Source of the DNA: Vibrio hippocampi
Lineage (GTDB): Bacteria > Pseudomonadota > Gammaproteobacteria > Enterobacterales > Vibrionaceae
DNA length: 64,000 nucleotides
Reading direction: 5' to 3'
Assembly: GCF_921292975.1 (NCBI RefSeq)
Contig: NZ_CAKLCM010000002.1
Span: 186,001 to 250,000, forward strand
A program made the position numbers and the translations under genes. A model generated the notes under the pieces. The model saw nothing but the letters and a program-made list of their open reading frames with translations. It did no database searches and was not told the origin of the DNA. How positions within the stretch are numbered: the first letter of the stretch is position 1; each line of letters begins with the position of its first letter. Of the stretch, positions 17,659-27,200 are shown piece after piece.

Positions 17659-18636
17659 ATGGATGCTGCCAGTCCACTTAGAATGAGAAAGCGAATCTCC
17701 CTCAAACAGCGTTTTCCAGAAACTCTCTTCAGCCACCAATTAGAAAAGAACAAAGCCTCTTGGATTCTTTACGCGCGTTATCTTTCGCCCTCAATGTTTG
17801 AAGATATGGATTTTTATATTGGCGAAACCAGCCGTATTCTCGATGTGTGGCAAGTCGGTGACTACGAAGTTGCCTTGATGAAAGGGACTTTGACGCCAGA
17901 GCATAAAACGATCTTAAAAGAGTTACGAGTTGACTGCGTTTCCTTGGTCGATGTGCCCGATGTCACTAAGCCGGGCATCATCGTATTGGATATGGATTCA
18001 ACAGCGATTCAAATTGAGTGCATTGATGAAATTGCGAAACTGGCCGGTGTTGGTGAGCAAGTGTCTGAAGTGACGGAGCGAGCGATGCAAGGTGAGCTTG
18101 ATTTTGAACAGAGCTTACGCCAACGTGTCGCGACATTAAAAGGGGCAGATGAATCGATTCTTGCTCAAGTGAAACAAACCATTCCATTAATGCCGGAATT
18201 GCAGGTGATGATAAAAACGCTGCAATCCTTTGGCTGGAAGACGGCGATTGCCTCGGGTGGCTTTACCTATTTTTCCGATCATCTTAAGCAGCTACTCGAT
18301 CTGGACCATGCGCAATCTAACGTGCTATCTATTGCCGATGGCAAATTGGTAGGTGAGGTGGAAGGCGAAGTCGTCAGTGCGCAAACCAAGGCGGAGATCC
18401 TCTGCTCTCTAGCTGAAAAATACGATGTAGAAATGCACAATACCATTGCTGTGGGTGATGGTGCTAATGACTTAGCCATGATGGAAGTCGCCGGACTTGG
18501 CATCGCTTATCACGCGAAACCCAGAGTTGAGGCTCAGGCACAAGCCGCGATCAATCACGCAGACTTAGGAGGCGTGGTGTGTATTCTTTCCGGTCTTTTG
18601 GCAAGACAGAAGCGTTTAAGCTGGGCGAACAATTAG
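17659..18636 (+). CDS. serB: Phosphoserine phosphatase
   Basis: A 325-residue HAD-superfamily phosphatase that carries out the last step of serine synthesis. HAD motif I is LDMDSTAIQIECIDEIA, with the nucleophile in DMDST; motif II is the serine in AIASGGFTYF; motif III/IV is VGDGANDLAMM. The N-terminal 110 residues form an ACT-like domain, as in E. coli (322 residues). The frame is open from an ATG at 17638, but that has no ribosome binding site, whereas AAGGAAGG lies 8 bases ahead of the ATG at 17659. Divergent from ytjB. Confidence 0.95.
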   Translation: MDAASPLRMRKRISLKQRFPETLFSHQLEKNKASWILYARYLSPSMFEDMDFYIGETSRILDVWQVGDYEVALMKGTLTPEHKTILKELRVDCVSLVDVPDVTKPGIIVLDMDSTAIQIECIDEIAKLAGVGEQVSEVTERAMQGELDFEQSLRQRVATLKGADESILAQVKQTIPLMPELQVMIKTLQSFGWKTAIASGGFTYFSDHLKQLLDLDHAQSNVLSIADGKLVGEVEGEVVSAQTKAEILCSLAEKYDVEMHNTIAVGDGANDLAMMEVAGLGIAYHAKPRVEAQAQAAINHADLGGVVCILSGLLARQKRLSWANN

Positions 18637-18713
18637 TTTAGTGGTGCTTCATTCCCAAATGACGGCTGGATTTTGTGATTTGAAGTTATCTGTCGATAGA
18701 TAGGATTAGACAA

Positions 18714-18741
18714 AAACAGGCGAATCATCGCCTGTTTTTTT
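18714..18741. terminator. Bidirectional terminator serB / PilZ gene
   Basis: ACAGGCGA-ATCA-TCGCCTGT stem with A5 before and T6 after, between convergent genes. The T-run touches the stop codon of the PilZ gene. Confidence 0.92.
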
Positions 18742-21073
18742 AATGGTTAATTTCCAGCCTCACCAAGACTTCTTCTGTAATATCCACCACTTCGCAGTAG
18801 CCGCAGATCGCGCTCATTTCGTTTTCAAGGTTTCGAGCATGGCTCATACTAATGGATAGCAGTTCATTGATGTCTTTCTTCATTAGCATGGTTAGGGCAT
18901 CAAATACGGGGCTGGTGGAGATGCGCAAAATATACAATTCGCCCATATTAAGGGCATTCTTAATAAACTTGATTCTACCCTGTGTGGTTTCAAAGTCGCC
19001 GCGAAGCTTAGTATGAACGGATTGAATTCGCTCCCCTAGTTTCAATACGCCAATGTATAACTCTTGATAGCTTGCTTTTGCTCCAGGGCGCCGTCTGATT
19101 GGATCGGCAATGAGTGTGTTACTGCGCCCTTTGAATATCGGCTCTAGCGCAAATTTTTCTCCATGCCCTAACTTTTCTAAAAATTGCAGGTATCCAGGAA
19201 GTGGATAGTTTACCCCAACGGTGCGACATTTTACGCTGGTGCCTCGACGATCAATATAAATAGGGGTCGAGACCATCTTAGCAAGCAGGACGTTGTGGAA
19301 AGACTCAAGCAGTTCAGGGGTTGGTAACAATTCAAGTTTTACCGATAGCTTATCTAAGTTGCTTTCGATAATGCTATTGAAGAAGGCGACGGTCTTTACT
19401 GTCTGTCCAGACTCAAGCATCGCAAGGTGCACCACTTTTCGATTCTCAGATAGGCGCACGACTTTATAAGGCACTTGGTTAAGCGGCAATTTAGGGTTAT
19501 AGCGTTTTAACTCAAGATAGTCGATAACGACATCTGCGTCGGTGTGAACCGGGATCGGGGACTCTAACTCAATGCTGAGCCCGCGCTTAGAGAGATCAAG
19601 GGTTTTACCTTTTAGTGAATGTTCACCGGTGGTGATCATTAGCGGCGAGGAAAACTCATATCTTGGTTCTTTGCGACGAGATTGGGCATCAAAATATAAA
19701 CCACGTATCTGGCTCCCGATTTGTCGTGGATGACGGAACCGATTAAGACTGGTTGCTGGAAGGCGAGGTTTTTCGGTAAATAGGTAATCACTGGCGGAGG
19801 TGAAATCCGTAATTTCTTGCAAAATACCGAAGTGCGTTAGTTTTTCTGGGTGATCAACCAGTTTGCTGTAGTTGGTTGAAATATCAATGCTATCGGCATT
19901 GGATAACTCGAAGACCGAGAGTCTAAACGCCTTCCAGGTTTCTCTTCTTGCGCCGACATGCCAGAACAATTGGCGCTCTTCTCTATCAGCTTCGGGCATC
20001 ATCATCGAGTAGAATAACGTCATCCCTTTATGAGCATGAGTAAAGGTATAAAGTACGTTACTGCAACCCTTGATACCGGTTTTGACCAGCATCTCCATAC
20101 GCTCAGGCGAGAAAAGAGCGCTGAGTGTTTGCTGATGGCGCTCGTCATGCCAGTAATTCCAAAGGTCGTAATTATTTTCGGTCAGTAGCGCGACCTTGAG
20201 TTCATTGCCGGAAAAGAATAACGGAAGATTACAAGCATGCTTTAGATAGGTATGCTCGAAGCCTCGAGTTCGAGCTCGGGTAATGCGATCTTGATTATCG
20301 TGGCGTACTTTTTTGGAATCGGTGTCAAGTAGAGACTCTAAGAGACGTTCGATAGCGTTAGTCTGAGTCAGTCGTAAGGTTCGCAGGTACTTCACCGGCG
20401 AGACTCCGTGCAAACCATCGACACCTAAAATGCGATATTCGATAGGCTGCAGTAACTCGGCGATATCACTTTTGCTTGCGAGTGCTTCAAAGCGAACTTT
20501 GACGACTTGTCCTAAGTCATAATCAAAGGTACCCGGTACTTTAATTTTTGCACCCGAATTGGAAAGATCGACGCTGACGCCAGCGATGATGTCGCCATTA
20601 TCAAACTCGAGCGATACTTGAGATTCAAGCTTGAGGCGATTCTCTTTGCGTTTTAAGTCGTAGCCGAGGTTGATAGGATCAGCGGCGTAAGGACTTTTGG
20701 GGTCGGTCAGCTCTTTTGACGATTCATGATGAGCGACTTGGTTAAGAAGCTGCTTATTGAGTAAAAACTCCCAAACCCCTTCGGTGTAGTCGCCATATTT
20801 ATTAACCAGCTTGTGATAATTATCGAAAGCACGATCGTCAAGCCAATGAGTTAGACCATTCAATTGATACTCAAAACAGGTCGTGGTGACTCGACCACGC
20901 AAATCAACGCGCTTTTGGCAGGGTGCCATTAAACGGTTAAGCTCCATTTTTACCAGAAGTTTTGCTGAGGAACTCTCTGCGGCCATGATTTGATTGAAAA
21001 CCAAATCAAAATCTTCAGACGAATAGGTCGGGATGAGTCGTTCTACTAGTGAAAGTATTTCAGATTGCTGCAT
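18740..21073 (-). CDS. plzC: Large protein with two PilZ (c-di-GMP-binding) domains
   Basis: A 777-residue cytoplasmic protein with no membrane segments. Two PilZ signatures are visible: RKENR (142-146) with DLSNSG (169-174), and RKEPR (467-471) with DLSKRG (493-498). Both have the RxxxR and D/NxSxxG residues that bind cyclic di-GMP, so both look competent. The regions before, between and after have no domain I can name. Position between serB and radA and size match V. cholerae VC2344, named PlzC and, from memory, reported to bind c-di-GMP and affect motility and virulence. The mechanism is not known. Transcribed alone, divergent from radA. Confidence 0.88.
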   Translation of the reverse strand: MQQSEILSLVERLIPTYSSEDFDLVFNQIMAAESSSAKLLVKMELNRLMAPCQKRVDLRGRVTTTCFEYQLNGLTHWLDDRAFDNYHKLVNKYGDYTEGVWEFLLNKQLLNQVAHHESSKELTDPKSPYAADPINLGYDLKRKENRLKLESQVSLEFDNGDIIAGVSVDLSNSGAKIKVPGTFDYDLGQVVKVRFEALASKSDIAELLQPIEYRILGVDGLHGVSPVKYLRTLRLTQTNAIERLLESLLDTDSKKVRHDNQDRITRARTRGFEHTYLKHACNLPLFFSGNELKVALLTENNYDLWNYWHDERHQQTLSALFSPERMEMLVKTGIKGCSNVLYTFTHAHKGMTLFYSMMMPEADREERQLFWHVGARRETWKAFRLSVFELSNADSIDISTNYSKLVDHPEKLTHFGILQEITDFTSASDYLFTEKPRLPATSLNRFRHPRQIGSQIRGLYFDAQSRRKEPRYEFSSPLMITTGEHSLKGKTLDLSKRGLSIELESPIPVHTDADVVIDYLELKRYNPKLPLNQVPYKVVRLSENRKVVHLAMLESGQTVKTVAFFNSIIESNLDKLSVKLELLPTPELLESFHNVLLAKMVSTPIYIDRRGTSVKCRTVGVNYPLPGYLQFLEKLGHGEKFALEPIFKGRSNTLIADPIRRRPGAKASYQELYIGVLKLGERIQSVHTKLRGDFETTQGRIKFIKNALNMGELYILRISTSPVFDALTMLMKKDINELLSISMSHARNLENEMSAICGYCEVVDITEEVLVRLEINH

Positions 21074-21400
21074 GAGTTTTGCTAAAGTAGTCCTTCTTCG
21101 GCGTTGAATCTATAAGGCATGATGTTCTCACCTTCGTTATATCGGCCGAGATATCAAAAAACAAAAGAGTTAACAAATAACCGTTTTTACCGTCTACCCA
21201 TCTTAACAAGAGACACGAGCAATTGTTAGTGATTAGAAAAGATGTGTGATTTAAACGATTAAAAATGGTTCACTGTGTAACAATGTTTCACGGTATGAGC
21301 ATGCTTCTCTGGGTAACAAAGCTTTACGGGGTCATAATGCTTAACTGCATAATAGTTGCGGCAATAACCTGACAAGATAGATAGAGATTAGAGATAGAGT
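21074..21400. other. Intergenic region between plzC and radA
   Basis: A 327-base non-coding stretch between divergent genes. The half nearer plzC is featureless by eye. The half nearer radA carries the five-unit repeat listed separately. I see no convincing sigma-70 promoter and no ORF. Confidence 0.6.
21264..21353. repeat. Five degenerate ~18-bp tandem units upstream of radA
   Basis: Contiguous units at 21264-21281, 21282-21300, 21301-21317, 21318-21335 and 21336-21353, all approximating AATGCTTCACTGGGTAAC. Each keeps the pattern A-TG-TT-(A/C)C-G(G)-TA. The array ends 47 bases before the radA ATG, so it may overlap the radA promoter. Confidence 0.75.
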
Positions 21401-22780
21401 ATGGCAAAAGCGAAAAGAGCCTATGTTTGTAATGATTGTGGTGCGGATTTCCCAAGATGGCAGGGTCAGTGCAATGCCTGTGGAAGTTGGAACACCATCA
21501 GCGAAATAAGGTTGGCCGCTTCCCCACAAGTCGCCAGAAATGAACGATTGTCGGGTTATGCGGGTGCTGAAGGTGAAACCAAGGTACAGGTATTGTCAGA
21601 AATCGATCTGCAGGAAGTGCCTCGTTTTACCAGTGGCTTTAAGGAGCTTGACCGAGTTCTTGGTGGAGGGATTGTGCCCGGTGCGGCTATCTTAATTGGT
21701 GGTAATCCTGGGGCGGGTAAGTCGACGCTGCTTTTGCAAGCAATGTGTTGGCTATCGGCACAAATGCCCACACTGTACGTGACCGGAGAAGAGTCACTAC
21801 AACAGGTCGCTATGCGCGCTTCGCGATTAGGTCTGCCGAAAGACAATCTAAAAATGTTGTCGGAAACCAATGTCGACCGCATCTGTCAAGTTGCCGAGAA
21901 AGAGCAGCCGAAACTGATGGTGATTGACTCGATTCAGGTGATGCATGTGTCCGATGTCCAGTCTTCACCCGGTAGCGTTGCCCAAGTCCGTGAATCGGCG
22001 ACCGCACTGACACGCTATGCGAAACAGAACAATGTCGCGGTGTTTATTGTGGGTCATGTCACCAAGGATGGCACTTTAGCGGGCCCAAAAGTCTTGGAGC
22101 ATATTATCGATTGTTCTGTATTACTCGACGGCGGCACAGATAGTCGTTTTAGAACCCTGCGTAGTCATAAGAATCGTTTTGGTGCGATCAATGAGCTAGG
22201 CGTTTTCGCCATGACGGAGAAAGGCTTAAAAGAGGTGAGCAATCCGTCAGCGATATTTCTGTCTCGAGGTGAGGAAGAAACTTCTGGAAGCTCGGTGATG
22301 GTGGTTTGGGAGGGGACGAGACCTCTGTTAGTGGAGATTCAAGCGCTGGTAGACTACAGTCAATTAGCCAATCCAAGACGCGTCGCAGTGGGGCTTGAGC
22401 AAAACCGCTTATCACTTCTTTTGGCGGTGCTGCACAAACATGGCGGTCTGCAAATGGCCGATCAAGATGTGTTTGTTAACGTGGTTGGCGGGGTAAAGGT
22501 TACGGAAACCAGTGCCGATCTTGCCTTAGTGATGGCTTTACTCTCCAGCTTTAGAGATCGTCCATTACCGAAAGATGTGGTGGTGTTTGGGGAAGTGGGG
22601 CTTGCAGGCGAAATAAGACCGGTTCCCAGTGGTCAAGAGCGCCTAATGGAAGCGCTAAAACACGGATTTAAAAAAGCCATTGTGCCTGCAGCGAATATGC
22701 CGAAAGGTGGTATCGAAGGTATGCAGATACATGCGGTGAAAAAGCTATCAGAGGCAATTTCAGCCTTTGATGAGCTGTAA
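21401..22780 (+). CDS. radA: DNA repair protein RadA
   Basis: A 459-residue RecA-like helicase that promotes branch migration of recombination intermediates. An N-terminal C4 zinc finger (CNDCG...CNACG, residues 10-30) is followed by Walker A GGNPGAGKST (about residues 100-109), the RadA-specific motif KNRFG (about residues 257-261), and a C-terminal Lon-protease-like domain (VNVVGGVKV...GEVGLAGEIRPV). All motifs are intact and the length matches E. coli (460). The ribosome binding site is weak (GAGATAGAG). In vibrios it follows the serB/PilZ genes as here. Confidence 0.96.
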   Translation: MAKAKRAYVCNDCGADFPRWQGQCNACGSWNTISEIRLAASPQVARNERLSGYAGAEGETKVQVLSEIDLQEVPRFTSGFKELDRVLGGGIVPGAAILIGGNPGAGKSTLLLQAMCWLSAQMPTLYVTGEESLQQVAMRASRLGLPKDNLKMLSETNVDRICQVAEKEQPKLMVIDSIQVMHVSDVQSSPGSVAQVRESATALTRYAKQNNVAVFIVGHVTKDGTLAGPKVLEHIIDCSVLLDGGTDSRFRTLRSHKNRFGAINELGVFAMTEKGLKEVSNPSAIFLSRGEEETSGSSVMVVWEGTRPLLVEIQALVDYSQLANPRRVAVGLEQNRLSLLLAVLHKHGGLQMADQDVFVNVVGGVKVTETSADLALVMALLSSFRDRPLPKDVVVFGEVGLAGEIRPVPSGQERLMEALKHGFKKAIVPAANMPKGGIEGMQIHAVKKLSEAISAFDEL

Positions 22781-23031
22781 AAGATTTTAATTTAACGTGC
22801 GGTATGTTTGCCAAGCGTTAAATATTTGGTTTAGCTCCAACTTATTTGCACGATTGATATCGAAAAATGGTCAATTGCAGCTAAAATGATCAGCGAGCTA
22901 TTCATAGGGTCCTTTTGACGCTATCCCTGTCGCTAACGGCATTAAAAGCAGCCCGAACGATAGGAAAAGTCTTAAAGGTATAACTTTTTTTCAATGTAGA
23001 TGCACGCAAAGCTATCCGTATTGACAGATTA
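22781..23031. other. Intergenic region radA / second EF-G gene
   Basis: Non-coding. It contains a widely spaced inverted repeat TTTAACG...CGTTAAA near 22793-22823 and an AT-rich segment ending in a T-run at about 22983-22991, which may terminate radA. No clear hairpin and no ORF. Confidence 0.45.
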
Positions 23032-23040
23032 TGATATACT
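23032..23040 (+). promoter_or_regulatory. Extended -10 promoter of the second EF-G gene
   Basis: TG-A-TATACT at 23032-23040, an extended -10 element with no good -35 at 17 bases (a TTGACA at 23020-23025 is too close). The start codon is 38 bases downstream. Confidence 0.5.
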
Positions 23041-23077
23041 CTGCGCGCATTTTATATCCTATTAACAGAGTAAAACG

Positions 23078-25159
23078 ATGACTGATTTATCAAAATACAG
23101 AAACATTGGTATTTTCGCGCACGTTGATGCGGGTAAAACAACTACCACTGAACGTATCCTTAAGCTAACTGGTAAAATCCACAAAACTGGCGAAGTTCAC
23201 GATGGTGAATCTACGACTGACTTCATGGAACAGGAAGCTGAGCGCGGTATTACTATCCAATCAGCGGCTGTAACCTGTGAGTGGAGTGGTCACCGTCTAA
23301 ACGTTATCGATACTCCAGGACACGTTGACTTTACAGTTGAAGTATATCGTTCTCTTAAAGTACTTGATGGCGGTATCGGTGTATTCTGTGGTTCTGGTGG
23401 TGTTGAGCCTCAATCAGAAACTAACTGGCGTTATGCTAACGAATCAGAGGTTGCTCGTCTGATCTTCGTTAACAAACTAGACCGTATGGGTGCAGACTTC
23501 TTCAACGTTGTTGGTCAAGTTAAGAAAGTACTTGCTGCTAACCCACTTGTTATGGTTCTTCCAATTGGTCGTGAAGATGACTTCGTTGGTGTTGTTGATC
23601 TACTAAGCAAGAAAGCATACGTATGGGATGACTCAGGTCTTCCAGAAAACTACGAAATCCAAGATATCCCTGCGGATATGATGGATGACGTTGAACAATA
23701 CCGTGAAGAGCTAATCGAAACTGCTGTTGAGCAAGACGATGACCTAATGGAAGCGTACATGGAAGGTGAAGAGCCTTCTATCGAAGACATCAAGCGTTGT
23801 ATCCGTAAAGGTACTCGTGACCTAGCATTCTTCCCAACGTTCTGTGGTTCTGCATTTAAGAACAAAGGTATGCAACTTGTTCTTGACGCTGTTGTAGATT
23901 ACCTACCAGCTCCAGATGAGGTTGATCCTCAGCCACTAACTGATCCAGACACAGGTGAAGCAACGGGTGAAGTTGCTACTGTATCTGCAGATGAGCCGCT
24001 AAAAGCACTAGCATTCAAGATCATGGATGACCGTTTTGGTGCACTAACGTTCGTTCGTATTTACTCTGGTCGCTTGAAGAAGGGTGATACTATCCTTAAC
24101 TCTGCAACAGGTAAGACTGAGCGTATCGGTCGTATGTGTGAGATGCAAGCTGATGAGCGTAACGAACTAACTGAAGCGCAAGCTGGTGACATCATCGCTA
24201 TCGTAGGTATGAAGAACGTTCAGACTGGTCACACTCTATGTGATCCTAAGCATGAATGTACTCTAGAAGCTATGATCTTCCCAGAACCAGTAATCTCTAT
24301 CGCTGTTGCTCCAAAAGACAAAGGCGGTTCTGAGAAAATGGGTATCGCTATCGGTAAAATGGTTGCAGAAGATCCATCTTTCCAAGTTGAGACAGACGAA
24401 GATTCTGGCGAAACTATCCTGAAAGGTATGGGTGAACTTCACCTAGATATCAAAGTAGATATCCTTAAGCGTACATACGGCGTTGAACTAGAAGTAGGTC
24501 AACCACAGGTAGCTTACCGCGAAACTATCACTCAAGCAGTTGAAGATAGCTACACGCACAAGAAGCAGTCTGGTGGTTCTGGTCAGTTTGGTAAGATCGA
24601 TTACCGTATCAAACCAGGTGAGCCAAACTCTGGCTTCACGTTCTCTTCAACGGTTGTTGGTGGTAACGTTCCTAAGGAATTCTGGCCTGCAGTTGAGAAA
24701 GGTTTTGCATCTATGATGGAAAACGGTGTTCTTGCTGGCTTCCCAACACTAGACGTTGAAGTAGAACTATTTGACGGTGGTTTCCACGCAGTTGACTCAT
24801 CTGCAATCGCATTTGAAATCGCAGCGAAAGGCGCATTCCGTCAATCTATGCCTAAAGCAGGTGCTCAACTTCTTGAGCCTATCATGCACGTTGACGTGTT
24901 CTCTCCAGAGGACAACGTTGGTGACGTAATCGGTGACCTTAACCGTCGTCGTGGTATGATCAAAGATCAACAAGCTGGTGCAACTGGTGTTCGTATTAAA
25001 GCAGACATTCCTCTATCAGAAATGTTCGGCTACATCGGTCACCTACGTACTATCACTTCTGGTCGTGGTCAGTTCTCTATGGAGTTCTCTCACTACGCAC
25101 CGTGTCCAGCTAACGTTGCTGAAGAAGTTATCGCTAAGTCTAAAGAAGAGAAGAAATAA
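23078..25159 (+). CDS. fusA2: Elongation factor G, second type (EF-G2)
   Basis: A 693-residue translational GTPase. The G motifs are all present: AHVDAGKT (G1), RGITIQSAA (G2), DTPGHVDF (G3) and NKLDRMG (G4). Domains II-V follow, with the domain IV tip region [18 protein letters not shown]. It lacks neighbouring str-operon genes (rpsL, rpsG, tuf), so it is the stand-alone second EF-G of vibrios and pseudomonads, not the str-operon fusA. Codon use is extremely biased (GGT, CGT, AAC, ATC), unlike its neighbours, which implies strong expression. Such paralogues may specialise in translocation or in ribosome recycling; sequence alone does not say which. Confidence 0.92.
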   Translation: MTDLSKYRNIGIFAHVDAGKTTTTERILKLTGKIHKTGEVHDGESTTDFMEQEAERGITIQSAAVTCEWSGHRLNVIDTPGHVDFTVEVYRSLKVLDGGIGVFCGSGGVEPQSETNWRYANESEVARLIFVNKLDRMGADFFNVVGQVKKVLAANPLVMVLPIGREDDFVGVVDLLSKKAYVWDDSGLPENYEIQDIPADMMDDVEQYREELIETAVEQDDDLMEAYMEGEEPSIEDIKRCIRKGTRDLAFFPTFCGSAFKNKGMQLVLDAVVDYLPAPDEVDPQPLTDPDTGEATGEVATVSADEPLKALAFKIMDDRFGALTFVRIYSGRLKKGDTILNSATGKTERIGRMCEMQADERNELTEAQAGDIIAIVGMKNVQTGHTLCDPKHECTLEAMIFPEPVISIAVAPKDKGGSEKMGIAIGKMVAEDPSFQVETDEDSGETILKGMGELHLDIKVDILKRTYGVELEVGQPQVAYRETITQAVEDSYTHKKQSGGSGQFGKIDYRIKPGEPNSGFTFSSTVVGGNVPKEFWPAVEKGFASMMENGVLAGFPTLDVEVELFDGGFHAVDSSAIAFEIAAKGAFRQSMPKAGAQLLEPIMHVDVFSPEDNVGDVIGDLNRRRGMIKDQQAGATGVRIKADIPLSEMFGYIGHLRTITSGRGQFSMEFSHYAPCPANVAEEVIAKSKEEKK

Positions 25160-25181
25160 TCTCTGCTTTACACTGATAGCA

Positions 25182-25208
25182 AAAACCCGCCGAAAGGCGG
25201 GTTTTTTT
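25182..25208 (+). terminator. Intrinsic terminator after the EF-G2 gene
   Basis: CCCGCC-GAAA-GGCGGG stem with a GNRA tetraloop, A-run before and seven Ts after. Confidence 0.95.
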
Positions 25209-25240
25209 ATGGCTTGTGTCATAGTCTGAGATTACTATAG

Positions 25241-25288
25241 CCTGCAATGACTAAAGTCTACGATTACCTAAGCCTACGATTACCTAAA
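25241..25288. repeat. Three 16-bp tandem units
   Basis: CCTGCAATGACTAAAG (25241-25256, diverged), TCTACGATTACCTAAG (25257-25272) and CCTACGATTACCTAAA (25273-25288). The last two match at 14 of 16. The array overlaps the stop codon of the convergent acyl-CoA ligase gene (25284-25286). Confidence 0.8.
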
Positions 25289-26975
25289 GGTCTTGTTCCC
25301 ACACAATTAATTGGTTTTTTGGCCAGTTCTGCCCAATGTCATGATATTTCTGTTCAAGCAGATGACGCTTAATCTTTAGAGTGGGTGTGAGTAATCCATT
25401 TTCGATACTCCAAGGATCTTGCACCATTAACACGCCTTTAATCTGCTGATGTGACTCCAACTGCTGATTCATTTTCTCTACCACTCGTTGTGCAGTACGC
25501 GCATAGCGCTGTTTGTCGAAATTAGGGAAGTCATGAGGAACGACAAGAAGAATCGGTGCCGGCAGACCCAGACCAATTAAGCAGAGCATCTCCACTCGAC
25601 TATATTCGAACAACTTTTTCTCAATCGGTACAGGAGCAACAAATTTGCCCTTAGCGGTTTTGAAGGTGTCTTTTTTACGACCTTGAATGGTGAGATAGCC
25701 ATCATTGTCGATAAAGCCGATATCACCAGTATGTAGCCATCCTTCATGGTCGAATGCTTGCTGTGAAGACTCGCTGTTTTTGTAATAGCCAGAGAACATA
25801 CCTTGTCCTCTTACCATGATTTCCTCATCTTCTGCAATTTTCAGTTCGATACCCGGTCCCGCGTTACCCACCGAGCCGATTTTATCCGCTCTAAATGGGT
25901 AATTTAGCGTACTGTAGGCGAAAGACTCTGTCATTCCCCACGCCTCGGTAATGTTCAGACCGACACTGCGATACCACTCAAGCAGGGCGGGCGAGACGGG
26001 AGCCGAACCACATCCTAGAACTCGTGCTTGATCCAAACCTAATCCATCGGCTAACTTCTTTTTGATTAGCGAGTTTACTAGCGGGATTTTCATGAGAATG
26101 TTGAGTCGTTTCTGAGGCAACTTATCCTGAATACGTTGTTGGAAAAGAGTCCAAAGCCTTGGAACGGAGATAAACAGGGTGGGACGCTGCATCTTAACGT
26201 CTTCGATAAAGGTATCGAGAGATTCAGGGAAAGCGGTCACGACGCCACCCATAATCGAAGAACCAAAAATATAAACTCGTTCGGTGATATGAGCGAGTGG
26301 AAGATAAGAGAACAGTCGGTCGCTTTCTACAATGCCGATGTGGTCAATCAAACGTTGTACCGACCATGAGAACGCGCCATAGGTCAACATCGCCCCTTTG
26401 GGCACACCGGAAGTACCGGAGGTGTAAACGATAGACATCAATTTGTCGTCATAGTGGCTGGGTCGGTCTGCACTTGGAGCGTGTTGTTTAAGAAGTTGCT
26501 CAAAAGTGTAAGTGCAGTCTGGGGCGGTATCGTAAGGTAGCGATATGCTCACAATATCGGGTAGCTTTGCAATCACCTCTGCCGTGGCTTTTGGGTCGTC
26601 AAGCTTCCCTGCGATCAGGACTTTACTCTCACTATGGGTAACGCAATATTCAATCGTTTCTGCACCGGCGGTAGGGAAAATAGGCACGCTAACAAAATCA
26701 CCTAGCATCATCGCGAGATCGCAGATAAACCATTGAGCGCAGTTTTTCGAGACAAGTGCGACCTTATCTCCTGGTTTAATGCCGAGTGATTGTAGGGCAC
26801 TCACCAGTTTGAGAGCCTGCTCAGCGACTTCGCCAAAAGTGTATTCGACAAACTTTCTATCAATGATCTGCTTTAGATAGATCTCATCAGGTTTTTCTTC
26901 GGCCCATTTAAGAATCATCTCATTAGGGGGAGGGAGGGTACATCCAGCAGCGGGTTGTTGATTTGGCATGATCAT
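25284..26975 (-). CDS. AMP-forming acyl-CoA ligase (long-chain type)
   Basis: A 563-residue adenylate-forming enzyme, probably activating fatty acids as acyl-CoA. It has the AMP-binding P-loop YTSGTSGVPKGA, the YLPLAHITER motif typical of the long-chain AMP-synthetase branch, EAWGMTES, the hinge region LHTGDIGFIDNDGYLTIQGR, and the catalytic lysine region KTAKGKFVAP. That hinge variant (GRKKDTFKTAKGK) marks the FadD15/eukaryotic-ACSL-like branch, not classic E. coli FadD. GGAG precedes the first ATG (MIMPNQQ). Monocistronic by position. The exact substrate is uncertain. Confidence 0.88.
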   Translation of the reverse strand: MIMPNQQPAAGCTLPPPNEMILKWAEEKPDEIYLKQIIDRKFVEYTFGEVAEQALKLVSALQSLGIKPGDKVALVSKNCAQWFICDLAMMLGDFVSVPIFPTAGAETIEYCVTHSESKVLIAGKLDDPKATAEVIAKLPDIVSISLPYDTAPDCTYTFEQLLKQHAPSADRPSHYDDKLMSIVYTSGTSGVPKGAMLTYGAFSWSVQRLIDHIGIVESDRLFSYLPLAHITERVYIFGSSIMGGVVTAFPESLDTFIEDVKMQRPTLFISVPRLWTLFQQRIQDKLPQKRLNILMKIPLVNSLIKKKLADGLGLDQARVLGCGSAPVSPALLEWYRSVGLNITEAWGMTESFAYSTLNYPFRADKIGSVGNAGPGIELKIAEDEEIMVRGQGMFSGYYKNSESSQQAFDHEGWLHTGDIGFIDNDGYLTIQGRKKDTFKTAKGKFVAPVPIEKKLFEYSRVEMLCLIGLGLPAPILLVVPHDFPNFDKQRYARTAQRVVEKMNQQLESHQQIKGVLMVQDPWSIENGLLTPTLKIKRHLLEQKYHDIGQNWPKNQLIVWEQDL

Positions 26976-27116
26976 TATTGGACTCCGTACGGCAGAAGTA
27001 AAAAGTTATTATTATGTTAATTAATTGTTTATTTTAAAGATACTAGCACTTACAGTGACGACTTCAAGGCGTGTTCAATAATCAACAGTGATAACAAATC
27101 ACAAACAGAGTAGATA

Positions 27117-27158
27117 AACGACCAATCGTGAACTTTGTCACGATTGGTCGTTTTTTAT
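27117..27158. terminator. Terminator between the HD gene and acyl-CoA ligase gene
   Basis: Fourteen-base stem AACGACCAATCGTG / CACGATTGGTCGTT with an 8-base loop. It serves the minus-strand HD gene ending at 27201; a longer T-run follows on the plus strand. Confidence 0.85.
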
Positions 27159-27200
27159 TGCAGAATTTAAAGCGGATGGTTGGTATTACATTGAGAAAAA

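Noticed and set aside
23020..23025. TTGACA as the -35 element of the second EF-G gene
   Set aside because: It is only 9 bases from the TATACT -10; an extended -10 promoter explains the site better.
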